Shown piece after piece: positions 1 to 8,780 of a stretch of 64,000 nucleotides of DNA. The number at the start of each line of letters is the position of its first letter. Positions within the stretch are counted from its first letter, which is position 1. The position numbers and the translations under genes were made by a program. This DNA comes from Leisingera aquaemixtae (lineage in GTDB: Bacteria; Pseudomonadota; Alphaproteobacteria; Rhodobacterales; Rhodobacteraceae), in the NCBI RefSeq assembly GCF_019801145.1, contig NZ_JAHVJQ010000003.1:62001-126000 (forward strand), in the 5' to 3' direction. The notes below the pieces were generated by a model that ran no database searches, was not told the DNA's origin, and saw only the letters and a program-made list of their open reading frames with translations.

Positions 1-315
1 GCGGACCGCAAGGAAGAGCAGATTATTCTTGGCTCACTGGCCTTTGTGCCGAGTGACCGCAGCGCCCGGCTGAACGGCCGCCTGCTGGAACTGACCCGGC
101 GCGAGGCGGCGCTTCTGGATATGCTGATCCGCCATCAGGACCGCTACCTGTCAAAATCCCGGCTCTATGACTCGCTATATGGCTTTGACGATGCCGACGT
201 GGGCGAAAACGCGATCGAGCTGTATATCGCCCGCCTGCGAAAGAAAATCGCAGGCAGCGATGTGAGCATCGCAACCCAGCGGGGGGTCGGCTACCGGCTG
301 CACCTGAATGGCTGA
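1..315 (+). CDS. Response regulator, OmpR/PhoB type, C-terminal part (5' truncated by window edge)
   Basis: The reading frame is open from base 1, so only the last 104 residues are visible. They form a winged-helix DNA-binding domain: the LTRREAALLDML recognition-helix region, the ENAIELYIARLRKKI segment and the final RGVGYRL wing are typical of OmpR/PhoB output domains. The receiver domain would lie upstream of the window. The stop overlaps the start of the next gene (sensor kinase) by 8 bp, so the two form a cognate two-component pair. The target is unknown; the kinase belongs to the TctE-like class, which often controls uptake of organic acids. Confidence 0.9.
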   Translation, partial: ADRKEEQIILGSLAFVPSDRSARLNGRLLELTRREAALLDMLIRHQDRYLSKSRLYDSLYGFDDADVGENAIELYIARLRKKIAGSDVSIATQRGVGYRLHLNG

Positions 316-1699
316 GCCGCGCCCGCCGCTCACCCTGGCAACCCGGGTGCTGGGTGCGGTGCTGATGATCCTGCTTTTGGGCGGGCTGCTGGTTTCCGGA
401 TCGGCCTGGCGCAATGGCCAGCAGGCAGCCCGGCAAGCCTATGACCGGATCCTTCTGGGTGCGGCAAACGACATTGCGGAGTCGGTCCGCATTCAGGCCG
501 GCGTCCCCATCGCCGATCTGCCGGTCTCGGCCTTCCAGCTTCTGGCCCAGGCGCCTGAGGACCGCATCTATTATGCCGTTCATGGACCCGGGCAGATGTT
601 CATCACTGGCGTCGATCCTGGCACCGAAATCCACGCGCCTGAGCCTGGAACTGACGGGCCGGGGTATTTCGACGCGGCACTCAACGGTGAGCCTGCGCGG
701 TTTGTCCGGGTCACACGCCGCTTTGCGGAACGCGATTTCTCCGGCCCGGTTGAAGTTGTGGTCGGCCAGACCCTGCGGGCGCGCAAAGCGATGACGGCGG
801 ATCTGATGCTCGATGCGCTGTGGCCGATGGCGGCGGCGGGGCTGGCGCTGATGGTCATAGCCTGGGCGGTCATCCGCACCGCCCTGCGGCCGCTGGGTGC
901 AATCACCGAGGACCTGGCCCGCCGCGACCCTTATGATCTGACGCCGATTGCTACCGGCCGCCTTCCGCGGGAACTACAGGTGGTGCTTGGCGCCATGAAC
1001 CGTTTCATGGGGCGTCTGGACGGGCAGGTTGAGGTTATGCGCAACCTCATTTCCGACACCGCGCACCAGTTGCGCACCCCGGTGGCCGCAATCCGGGTGC
1101 AGGCGGAGACAGCCGTTGCCGAACCCGATGCTGCCGCCCGCCACCGTGCCTTGGACCGGCTGCTGGCGCGCACCCGCTCGCTGGGTAGCCTGCTGGATCA
1201 GCTTCTCAGCCGCGCGCTGGTGGTGCACCGCACCGACAGCGCACCGCGCCTTCCTGTCGACCTGCGCGAGGTGGCACTGGAAATCATGGAGCGCAACGAC
1301 CACGCGCTGCTGGCACCCGGCAGCGACCTGCGGCTGGAAATCGGCGAGGAGCCCGTGATGGTGCGCGCCGATGCCTTTTCCCTTGGCGAGGCGGCTGGCA
1401 ACCTTCTGGGCAACGCGCTGCGGCACGGCACCCCGCCGGTGGCCATCGGCGCAAAACGGCGCGGCGGCGATGCGATCCTTTGGGTGCGCGATGCCGGCCC
1501 CGGCCCGGCCCCTGCGGTTCTGGCACAGCTGGGCAGCCGGTTTAACCGCGACGCAGCTACCCAGGAAAGCAGCAGCGGCATCGGCTTGTCGATCGTCAAC
1601 TCGGTGGCCGCCGCCTTTGGCGGCAGGGTGGAAATGGCGCGCAAAGAGGGCGGCTTTTGCGCAGCGCTGGTCCTCCCGGCAGAAGGGGGCGCGCCATGA
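308..1699 (+). CDS. Sensor histidine kinase, TctE-like with 2CSK_N sensor region
   Basis: A 463-residue inner-membrane kinase. One membrane segment lies near residues 15-35 and a second near 170-190, with a periplasmic sensor region of about 135 residues between them, followed by a HAMP-like linker. The phospho-acceptor His253 sits in SDTAHQLRTP. The ATP-binding domain shows the N box (AAGNLLGNALRHG), a G1 box (DAGPGP) and a G2 box (GIGLSIV). It overlaps the regulator gene by 8 bp and the following binding-protein gene by 4 bp (ATGA), so all three should be translated together. The ligand cannot be read from the sequence. Confidence 0.93.
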   Translation: MAEPRPPLTLATRVLGAVLMILLLGGLLVSGSAWRNGQQAARQAYDRILLGAANDIAESVRIQAGVPIADLPVSAFQLLAQAPEDRIYYAVHGPGQMFITGVDPGTEIHAPEPGTDGPGYFDAALNGEPARFVRVTRRFAERDFSGPVEVVVGQTLRARKAMTADLMLDALWPMAAAGLALMVIAWAVIRTALRPLGAITEDLARRDPYDLTPIATGRLPRELQVVLGAMNRFMGRLDGQVEVMRNLISDTAHQLRTPVAAIRVQAETAVAEPDAAARHRALDRLLARTRSLGSLLDQLLSRALVVHRTDSAPRLPVDLREVALEIMERNDHALLAPGSDLRLEIGEEPVMVRADAFSLGEAAGNLLGNALRHGTPPVAIGAKRRGGDAILWVRDAGPGPAPAVLAQLGSRFNRDAATQESSSGIGLSIVNSVAAAFGGRVEMARKEGGFCAALVLPAEGGAP

Positions 1700-2736
1700 T
1701 GCTGGTGTGGCGGATGCTGATGTTCCTTGCGGCGCTTTTCCCAGCGGCGGCTGTCTCGCAGGAAGCGACCGTGCACTACGGAAACGGCCCGGTGCAATTC
1801 TTGCTGCGCTCCACCACCGACAACACCATCATCCGCCCGGTTATCGAACGTTTCGCAGAACTGAACCCTCAGCTGGCAATCACTTTCGAGCAATGGGGCT
1901 CCAACGCGCTCTTTGCCCAAAGCCGCGCCGATTGCCAGGAGGGCAGCGTGCCAGCCGACGCGATCCTGTCTTCGGCGGTGCAGCAGATGGTCTGGCTGGT
2001 GAATGCGGCCTGTGCCCATCCGCATCGCTCGCCCGCAGCGCTGGCGTTGCCACCGTCCCGCCGCTGGCGCGACGAACTGTGGGGGATAACCACCGAGCCT
2101 GCGGTCATCGTCTACAACAAGCAGCTGCTAGATGGCGCCGAAGTGCCGCGCAGCCGCTTTGCCTTGCTTGACGCGCTGCGGGCCAAGCCCGGTCTTTACC
2201 GCGGCAGGATCGCAACCTATGACATCGCCGCCTCCGGACTTGGCTATCTGTTTGCCTACAGCGACAGCCTGGAAGCAACAACCTTCGGTGCCCTTCTGGA
2301 AAGCTTTGCCCGGGTCAATGCCGTTGCCACCTGCTGTTCGGCTGAGATCATTGCCGGCGTGGCCGAGGGCCGCTTCCTGATCGCCTACAACGTGCTGGGA
2401 TCTTATGTTGCAAATGCGTCAGCGCCCCAGGTCGGCACCATTCTGCCCGAGGATTACACGCTTGTGCTGTCCCGCGCATACATGATCCCCAAAACGGCCC
2501 GGCAAAAAAACGTGGCGGCTGAGCTTCTTGACTTCCTTCTGAGTCCGGAAGCGCAGGAATTGCTGGCCAAGGCGGGCCTTGTCACCGAGATTGATGCCAT
2601 TGACTCCGGCCTTTCTCCCAGTGCCCGCAGGTCCATTCCCCTTGCGCCATCTTTGCTTGTTGCGCTTGACGGCAACAGGCGGGCACTGCTGCTCGAATTT
2701 TGGAGCGACGCTTTTGGCCGAAGTGATGGCCCGTAA
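1696..2736 (+). CDS. Periplasmic solute-binding protein associated with a two-component system
   Basis: The 346-residue product starts at the ATG that overlaps the kinase stop (ATGA); a longer upstream frame exists but would sit inside the kinase gene. It has an N-terminal signal peptide (hydrophobic MLMFLAALFPAAAVSQ) and a type-1/Fe(III)-class binding-protein fold, recognisable from the VIERFAELNPQLAITFEQWGS opening and the AELLDFLLSPEAQELLAKAGL near the C-terminus. No permease or ATPase genes follow. A binding protein co-translated with a regulator and kinase often presents ligand to the sensor, as in the PgtC/phosphoglycerate systems. That role is inference; the substrate is unknown. Confidence 0.8.
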   Translation: MMLVWRMLMFLAALFPAAAVSQEATVHYGNGPVQFLLRSTTDNTIIRPVIERFAELNPQLAITFEQWGSNALFAQSRADCQEGSVPADAILSSAVQQMVWLVNAACAHPHRSPAALALPPSRRWRDELWGITTEPAVIVYNKQLLDGAEVPRSRFALLDALRAKPGLYRGRIATYDIAASGLGYLFAYSDSLEATTFGALLESFARVNAVATCCSAEIIAGVAEGRFLIAYNVLGSYVANASAPQVGTILPEDYTLVLSRAYMIPKTARQKNVAAELLDFLLSPEAQELLAKAGLVTEIDAIDSGLSPSARRSIPLAPSLLVALDGNRRALLLEFWSDAFGRSDGP

Positions 2737-3790
2737 CCACCACCGGGACAACAGGATCCTTGTAAGCGTCCTGTGAAGGGGGGCACAAGACCTGTTGGCC
2801 CCAGTTCGAAATTCACATCCGCGTCTCACCATGTGCCGCGCTCCTTTGAACGCAGTTTCGCGCAAGTGCGCGATGACGAGCTTTTGAAGATTTCTCAGAA
2901 GGCGAAAATGCAGTATGCCAAGCTCCTGCAGCTTGCCCGCATTTGCATTGCACAGGTGAAGGCATGCTGGGCAATTGAAAAACGGCACAGAAAACTTATT
3001 GGGTTCTCAGCCTGAAGACACTGCATCAAGCCAAGGGTGAGCAGCCAGCACAATGTGCTTTTCTCAAGGGTAGAGCTTTAGGGAAACTAGCCAGGCGCAA
3101 TGTTTCTGATCTGCTCACTTCTTCTCCGCCCGATCAGGTTTGAACGCTTGATTGGCATTGGCACTAAATTTGTTCCCAAAATGCTGCGCTGTCACAGGTA
3201 GGGCCAAAACGGCAAACGAAACAAGGCTTTGTGACGTGTCTGTCTCAGCGCGCTGGATAGTGAGCGGGGTATCAGGCACGGTGACGCGCCATTCCTTTCA
3301 GCGATACGGCTATGCAATTCACTAGGAGCGAATTTGGATCCTTTTTTTAGCCGGTCCGCGCATGCGTAACGGCGATCGCCGCCAAGTCCTCGCGCTGCTT
3401 TTGCGTTACCCCTGTCACCGCTCAAGAGAACATGTCTCCGCCTTCAATTCTTGTGGGTGATGATGCGCCCGAACTTCTGCTGAGCACAAAATCAGGCCAA
3501 GTTGAAAGTGAATAGCCGCTTTGCCGTTCTGCGATGCGGCAAGGCGGCGGTTTGCTGAATGTTCACTAGTGTCCCGCGCGTTTTTTGGGGAGCAGCGGGC
3601 ATCTGGCCGGTACGGGCCGCTGTGGCAGAGCTGCAGCACAACCGTGGTAACCAATAATTACCGGACTATGTGATAAAAAATGAGGCAGCGTTAGCGGCGC
3701 GGGCAGGGGGTTAAGACCCGGGCCGCCAGCCCGGCAATGAACAGCCTGCTGGAATTGTTCCAAGGCTGCCGCAAGTCAGAAAGGTGCAGT
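2737..3790. other. About 1 kb with no convincing gene
   Basis: Short frames on both strands here (60-80 codons) have no recognisable protein and no good ribosome-binding site. No tRNA or rRNA signature was found. Just upstream of the branched-chain dehydrogenase operon is a short inverted repeat GGTAA-N7-TTACC at 3646-3662 in an AT-rich patch, which could be a regulator site. The stretch at roughly 3190-3425 (minus strand) may hold remnants of a decayed gene, but I could not identify it. Confidence 0.5.
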
Positions 3791-5026
3791 ATGACCAGCG
3801 ACATCAGCCCGCTCTCCCTGAATGTTCCTGAACCGGGCTGCCGCCCGGGAAATACCCCTGATTTTTCCGACTTTGAAATCCCCCGCGCTGGCGCCGTTCC
3901 GCGGCCGCCGGTGGACGTGGATCCGGATGCGATCCGCGATATGGCCTTCTCCATCGTGCGCGTGCTCAACAAGGACGGCGAGGCGGTTGGCGAATGGGCG
4001 GGTGCGCTGAGTACAGAAGAGCTGCATGAAGGGCTGCGCCACATGCTGCTGCTGCGGACCTTTGACGCGCGGATGCTCAACGCCCAGCGGCAGGGCAAGA
4101 CCAGCTTTTACATGCAGCACTTGGGAGAGGAGGCGGTCAGTTGCGCCTTCAGCCGCGCGATGGAGCCGGGCGACATGAATTTCCCGACCTACCGTCAGGC
4201 AGGGCTGCTGATCGCCCGCGGCTATCCGATGGTCACGATGATGAACCAGATTTACTCCAACGCCGAGGACCCGCTGCACGGCCGTCAGTTGCCGATCCTC
4301 TACTCCTCCAAAGAGCACGGGTTCTTTACGGTTTCCGGCAACCTCGGCACCCAGTTCATCCAGTCGGTCGGCTGGGCCATGGCATCGGCAATATCCGGCG
4401 ACACCCGGATCTCGGCTGGCTGGATCGGAGACGGTTCCACCGCGGAAAGCGATTTCCACGCGGCCATGGTGTTTGCCTCGACCTACAACGCGCCTGTGGT
4501 GCTGAACATCGTCAACAACCAATGGGCCATTTCCACCTTCCAGGGCATCGCCCGCGGCGGGGTCGGCACCTTTGCTGCCCGCGGTCACGGGTTTGGCATT
4601 GCCTCGGTCCGGGTAGACGGCAACGACTACCTAGCGGTCCATGCGGTGGCGAAATGGGCTTGCGAGCGGGCCAGGCGCGGCCACGGGCCGACGTTGATCG
4701 AACACGTGACATACCGCGCTGGCGGCCATTCCACCAGCGACGACCCCTCCGCATACCGGTCCCGGCGCGAGGCTGCAGCCTGGCCGCTTGGCGACCCGGT
4801 CGAGCGGCTCAAGAAGCACCTGATCGCCATAGGGGAATGGAGCGATGACCGCCATAAGCAGGCCGAGGCCGAGGTGCTAGCCACCGTGGTGGCCGCTCAG
4901 AAGGAAGCCGAAGCAATAGGCACACTGACGTCCGGTAAGACGCCCAGCCCGCGCGACATGTTCGAGGGCGTCTATGAAACCATGCCGCCGCATCTGATCC
5001 GGCAGCGGCAGGAGGCGGGGTTCTGA
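3791..5026 (+). CDS. bkdA1: Branched-chain 2-oxoacid dehydrogenase E1 component, alpha subunit
   Basis: A 411-residue thiamine-diphosphate decarboxylase subunit of the branched-chain keto-acid dehydrogenase complex, which oxidatively decarboxylates the keto acids of Val, Leu and Ile in the cytoplasm. The TPP/Mg motif runs from WIGDGST (G213-D214-G215) to VNNQWAIS. The length and N-terminal extension match bacterial BkdA1 rather than the shorter pyruvate E1 alpha. The start is the ATG with AAGG 6 bases upstream; a frame opening at 3737 lacks such a site. It is first in a four-gene operon with E1 beta, E2 and E3. Confidence 0.93.
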   Translation: MTSDISPLSLNVPEPGCRPGNTPDFSDFEIPRAGAVPRPPVDVDPDAIRDMAFSIVRVLNKDGEAVGEWAGALSTEELHEGLRHMLLLRTFDARMLNAQRQGKTSFYMQHLGEEAVSCAFSRAMEPGDMNFPTYRQAGLLIARGYPMVTMMNQIYSNAEDPLHGRQLPILYSSKEHGFFTVSGNLGTQFIQSVGWAMASAISGDTRISAGWIGDGSTAESDFHAAMVFASTYNAPVVLNIVNNQWAISTFQGIARGGVGTFAARGHGFGIASVRVDGNDYLAVHAVAKWACERARRGHGPTLIEHVTYRAGGHSTSDDPSAYRSRREAAAWPLGDPVERLKKHLIAIGEWSDDRHKQAEAEVLATVVAAQKEAEAIGTLTSGKTPSPRDMFEGVYETMPPHLIRQRQEAGF

Positions 5027-5027
5027 G

Positions 5028-6041
5028 ATGGCGCAGATGACCATGATCGAAGCCATCCGCGAGGCGCATGACGTGGCGATGGCTGCGGATGAGAGGGTGG
5101 TTGTCTTTGGCGAGGATGTCGGATTTTTCGGCGGCGTGTTCCGCTGCACCGCAGGCCTCCAGGAAAAATACGGCAAGTCCCGCTGCTTTGATGCGCCGAT
5201 CAATGAATCCGGCATCGTTGGCGCCGCCATAGGCATGGCGGCCTATGGGCTGAAGCCGGTGATCGAGATCCAGTTCGCGGATTATGTCTACCCAGCCTAT
5301 GACCAGATCGTCTCAGAGGCGGCGCGGTTGCGGCACCGCTCTAACGCCGATTTCACCTGCCCGCTGGTGATCCGCATGCCCACCGGCGGCGGCATTTTCG
5401 GCGGCCAGACCCACAGCCAGAGCCCGGAGGCGCTGTTTACCCATGTGTCAGGGTTGAAGGTGGTCATGCCCTCAAATCCGCGCGACGCCAAGGGGCTGCT
5501 GCTGGCGGCCATTGCCGATCCGGATCCGGTGATCTTTTTCGAACCCAAGCGGCTTTATAACGGCCCGTTCGACGGCCACCACGACAAACCGGTGGAAAGC
5601 TGGAAGAACCACCCGCTGGGGGATGTTCCCGACGGGGACGGTATCGTGCCCCTAGGCAAGGCGGCGATCCGCCGTGAAGGCGCGGATGTGACGGTTCTGG
5701 CTTATGGCACGATGGTTTACGTGGCCGAAGCCGCGGCGCAGGAAACCGGGGTGGACGCGGAGGTTATTGACCTGCGCAGCTTGCTTCCGCTGGATCTGGA
5801 TACGGTCACAGAGTCGGTGCAGAAAACCGGCCGCTGCGTGATCGTGCATGAGGCTACCCGCACCTCAGGCTTCGGTGCTGAACTTATGTCTCTGGTGCAG
5901 GAAACCTGTTTCTACTACCTCGAAGCGCCGATCATCCGGGTGACCGGCTGGGACACGCCGTACCCGCATGCGCAGGAATGGGAGTATTTTCCGGGGCCTG
6001 GCCGGGTCGGCGATGCGCTGAAGAAAGTCATGGAGGACTGA
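5028..6041 (+). CDS. bkdA2: Branched-chain 2-oxoacid dehydrogenase E1 component, beta subunit
   Basis: A 337-residue transketolase-like beta subunit. Family blocks are visible: VFGEDVGFFGGVFRCT near the N-terminus, the INESGIVGAAIGMA segment, RMPTGGGIFGGQTHSQSPE, and EATRTSGFGAEL followed by ITGWDTPYP-like VTGWDTPYP in the C-terminal domain. It pairs with the alpha subunit to form the alpha2beta2 E1 heterotetramer. The start is one base after the E1 alpha stop, so expression is coupled. The size is normal for the family. Confidence 0.94.
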   Translation: MAQMTMIEAIREAHDVAMAADERVVVFGEDVGFFGGVFRCTAGLQEKYGKSRCFDAPINESGIVGAAIGMAAYGLKPVIEIQFADYVYPAYDQIVSEAARLRHRSNADFTCPLVIRMPTGGGIFGGQTHSQSPEALFTHVSGLKVVMPSNPRDAKGLLLAAIADPDPVIFFEPKRLYNGPFDGHHDKPVESWKNHPLGDVPDGDGIVPLGKAAIRREGADVTVLAYGTMVYVAEAAAQETGVDAEVIDLRSLLPLDLDTVTESVQKTGRCVIVHEATRTSGFGAELMSLVQETCFYYLEAPIIRVTGWDTPYPHAQEWEYFPGPGRVGDALKKVMED

Positions 6042-6044
6042 TCC

Positions 6045-7319
6045 ATGGGGATTTTTGAAATCCGCTTGCCCGATGTAGGGGAAGGGGTTGCCGAGGCGGA
6101 GCTGATCGAATGGCATGTGAAGCCGGGCGACATCGTCAGGGAGGACGACATCCTGGCGGCGGTGATGACCGATAAGGCGGCTGTTGAGGTGCCGTCCTCT
6201 GCCGAAGGGAAGGTGCTGGAGCTGGGCGGCGAGATCGGGGCGATGATCCCGGTTGGCAGTGTTCTGGTGCGCCTGGAAGTGGCGGGCGAGGGCAATGCTG
6301 CCGCAGCCAATCCCGGCGAGCAGAAGACCGCGCCCGTGGCCAGTCCGAAAGCGGAGCCTGAGACCGAGCCGGAAGCTGAAACTAAGCCAGGCCTGGCTCC
6401 GGCGCCTTTGGCAAGGAAGGCGGGACGCCGACCGCCGCGGCCTGAGGGGGCCAAGCCGCTGGCCTCGCCGTCAGTGCGGGCGCGGGCTCGGGCAGAGGGT
6501 TTAAACCTGCGCCAGGTGCCCGGCACCGGGCCTGCCGGGCGTATCAGCCATGAGGATCTGGATAACTGGATAGCTTCGGGCGGCATAAAGCAAGGCGGTG
6601 TGACCCGCGGCCGTAACACCGGCGTCGAGGACGTCCGGATCGTCGGCATGCGCCGCAAGATCGCAGAGAAAATGGCTCTGGCGAAACGCCAGATCCCGCA
6701 TATCACCATCGTCGAAGAAGTGGAGATGGGCGCGCTGGAGGATCTGAGGGCGGCACTGAACAAGAAGCACGAAGGCCAGCGCCCCAAGCTGACGCTGCTG
6801 CCCTTCCTGATTCGCGCCATCGTCGAGGCAGTGCGCGAGCAGCCCGGCCTGAACGCGCGTTTCGATGACGAGGACGGGGTGATTCACCGCCACGGCGGCG
6901 TGCATGTGGGCATCGCCACCCAGACAGAGCAGGGGCTGAATGTGCCGGTTGTCCACCATGCCGAGGCGGGCAGCCTCTGGGACAATGCCGCAGAGATCCT
7001 GCGGCTTTCGGAGGCCGCCCGCGAAGGATCCATCAAGCGGGAGGAACTGACCGGCGGCACCATCACCATTACTTCTCTGGGACCGCTGGGCGCGATCGCT
7101 ACCACCCCGATCGTGAACTACCCGGAGGTGGCCATCGTCGGGGTCAACAAGATGCAGATCCGGCCAGTGTGGGACGGGCAGCAGTTCCGGCCCCGCAAGA
7201 TGATGAACCTCTCCTGTTCCTTCGATCACAGGGTGGTCGACGGCTGGGACGCCGCGGTCTTTGTGCAGAAACTGAAATCCCTGCTGGAAACTCCAGCGAT
7301 GCTGTTTGTCGAGGGCTGA
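6045..7319 (+). CDS. bkdB: Branched-chain 2-oxoacid dehydrogenase E2, dihydrolipoyl acyltransferase
   Basis: A 424-residue core enzyme that transfers the acyl group from lipoamide to CoA. Domains in order: a lipoyl domain (about 1-80; lipoylated Lys44 in VMTDKAAVE), a linker rich in Ala, Pro and Glu, a peripheral-subunit-binding domain around 140-180 (ASPSVRARARAEG ... GPAGRISHEDL), and a catalytic acyltransferase domain ending in SCSFDHRVVDGWDAA with the catalytic His395 and Asp399. Only one lipoyl domain is present, as is usual for BkdB. The gene lies 3 bp after E1 beta and directly abuts E3. Confidence 0.94.
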   Translation: MGIFEIRLPDVGEGVAEAELIEWHVKPGDIVREDDILAAVMTDKAAVEVPSSAEGKVLELGGEIGAMIPVGSVLVRLEVAGEGNAAAANPGEQKTAPVASPKAEPETEPEAETKPGLAPAPLARKAGRRPPRPEGAKPLASPSVRARARAEGLNLRQVPGTGPAGRISHEDLDNWIASGGIKQGGVTRGRNTGVEDVRIVGMRRKIAEKMALAKRQIPHITIVEEVEMGALEDLRAALNKKHEGQRPKLTLLPFLIRAIVEAVREQPGLNARFDDEDGVIHRHGGVHVGIATQTEQGLNVPVVHHAEAGSLWDNAAEILRLSEAAREGSIKREELTGGTITITSLGPLGAIATTPIVNYPEVAIVGVNKMQIRPVWDGQQFRPRKMMNLSCSFDHRVVDGWDAAVFVQKLKSLLETPAMLFVEG

Positions 7320-8678
7320 ATGTCTGATTTGAAATGCAAGCTTCTGATCATCGGCGCAGGCCCCGGCGGCTATGTCTGTGCCATCCGCGCGGGCCAGTTG
7401 GGCATCGACACCATTGTGGTGGATGAGGCCAAGCCCGGCGGCACCTGCCTGAACGTGGGCTGCATCCCTTCGAAGGCGCTGATACATGCGGCGGAGGAGT
7501 TCCACAGGATCGCTCAGGCTCCGCAGGGGCCGCTGGGGATCAGCTGTGGGGCGCCAGCGATTGACTTCGCCAAGACAGTCGCCTGGAAAGACGGCATCGT
7601 GCAGCGCTTGAACCGCGGCGTCTCGGTGCTGATGAAAAAGGCCGGGGTGCGCTTCGTGCAGGGCCGCGCCCGGTTTCTGGATGGCAAGACAGTGTCGGTG
7701 AACGGCAACGGAGACGGCCAGGTGATTCATGCGCAATACATCGTGATTGCCTCCGGCTCTGCCCCGGTTGAGCTGCCTGATCTGCCGTTCGGCGGCTCCA
7801 TCCTGTCCTCAACTGAGGCTATGGAATTGGCGCAGGTGCCGGAAAGCCTCGCGGTGGTTGGCGGCGGCTATATCGGGCTGGAGCTTGGCACCGCGTTTGC
7901 CAAACTCGGTGCCAGGGTTACGGTGGTTGAGGCCGAGGATCGGATCCTGCCGCTTTATGACGGAGAGTTGACGCGCCCGGTCGAGGCGCGGCTGAGCGCA
8001 TTGGGGGTGGCCGTGAAAACCGGAACCAGGGCGCTTGCCTACGAAAACGGCAGCTTGCAAACGGATCAGGGCGATGCGGCAGCGGAAAAAGTGCTCGTGA
8101 CAGTCGGACGCCGCCCCCGCACAGCCGGAATCGGCATCGAGGAGCTGGCGCTGACTCAAGACGGACCCTTTGTCAAAATCGACAGCCATTGTCAGTCGTC
8201 GATGCGCGGCATTTATGCGATCGGCGATGTGACCGGCGAGCCGATGCTTGCTCACCGCGCCATGGCGCAGGGTGAGATGGTTGCAGAGCATATCGCGGGC
8301 CACGTGGTTGAATGGGACAAGCGGGCAATCCCAGCGGTCTGCTTTACCGACCCCGAAGTGGTGGCCTGCGGCGCATTGCCGGGGGAAATCGAGGGCACCG
8401 CTGCCACAAATTTTCCGCTGCAGGCTAACGGGCGGGCTCTGACCGGCGAACGCGAGGACGGTTTCATCCGGGTTGTCTGGCGCGAGAGCGATCATGCGGT
8501 CGTCGGCCTCCAAGCGGTGGGGGCGGGGGTGTCGGAGCTGTCAGCGTCCTTTGCGCTGGCAATAGAAATGGGGGCGTGTCTGGAGGATATTGGCGCAACA
8601 ATTCACGCCCACCCGACACAGTCGGAAGCCCTTCAGGAAGCTTGCCTGCGGGCGTTGGGCCAGGCTCTGCACATCTGA
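7320..8678 (+). CDS. lpdA: Dihydrolipoyl dehydrogenase (E3) of the branched-chain complex
   Basis: A 452-residue FAD-dependent disulfide reductase that reoxidises dihydrolipoamide with NAD+. It has an N-terminal FAD fold (IIGAGPGGYVCAIRAG), redox cysteines Cys43 and Cys48 in GGTCLNVGCIPSK, an NAD-binding fold (VVGGGYIGLELGTAFAKLG) and the C-terminal active-site motif HAHPTQSE. The ATG follows the E2 stop without a gap (TGAATG), so this is a complex-dedicated E3 rather than a housekeeping copy. It is the last gene of the operon; the next gene is convergent. Confidence 0.94.
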   Translation: MSDLKCKLLIIGAGPGGYVCAIRAGQLGIDTIVVDEAKPGGTCLNVGCIPSKALIHAAEEFHRIAQAPQGPLGISCGAPAIDFAKTVAWKDGIVQRLNRGVSVLMKKAGVRFVQGRARFLDGKTVSVNGNGDGQVIHAQYIVIASGSAPVELPDLPFGGSILSSTEAMELAQVPESLAVVGGGYIGLELGTAFAKLGARVTVVEAEDRILPLYDGELTRPVEARLSALGVAVKTGTRALAYENGSLQTDQGDAAAEKVLVTVGRRPRTAGIGIEELALTQDGPFVKIDSHCQSSMRGIYAIGDVTGEPMLAHRAMAQGEMVAEHIAGHVVEWDKRAIPAVCFTDPEVVACGALPGEIEGTAATNFPLQANGRALTGEREDGFIRVVWRESDHAVVGLQAVGAGVSELSASFALAIEMGACLEDIGATIHAHPTQSEALQEACLRALGQALHI

Positions 8679-8780
8679 TACTCCGGATCCGGCACCTGGC
8701 TCGGGTCGGGCTGCGCGGTTACCCCCGCCTTTGTCCTGTGTCATGCAGCGGGTGTGTCCGGTTCTCTTGGCGCAGCGGGG

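Noticed and set aside
2773-2870. Possible tRNA T-arm (GTTCGAAAT)
   Set aside because: The conserved C at the end of the T-loop is missing and no acceptor stem or anticodon arm can be drawn around it.
3192-3425. Possible transposase remnant on the minus strand
   Set aside because: A few residues (RIAERNGASPCLIP) faintly recall the end of IS5-type transposases, but there is no catalytic motif and no terminal repeats, so I could not support a mobile-element call.
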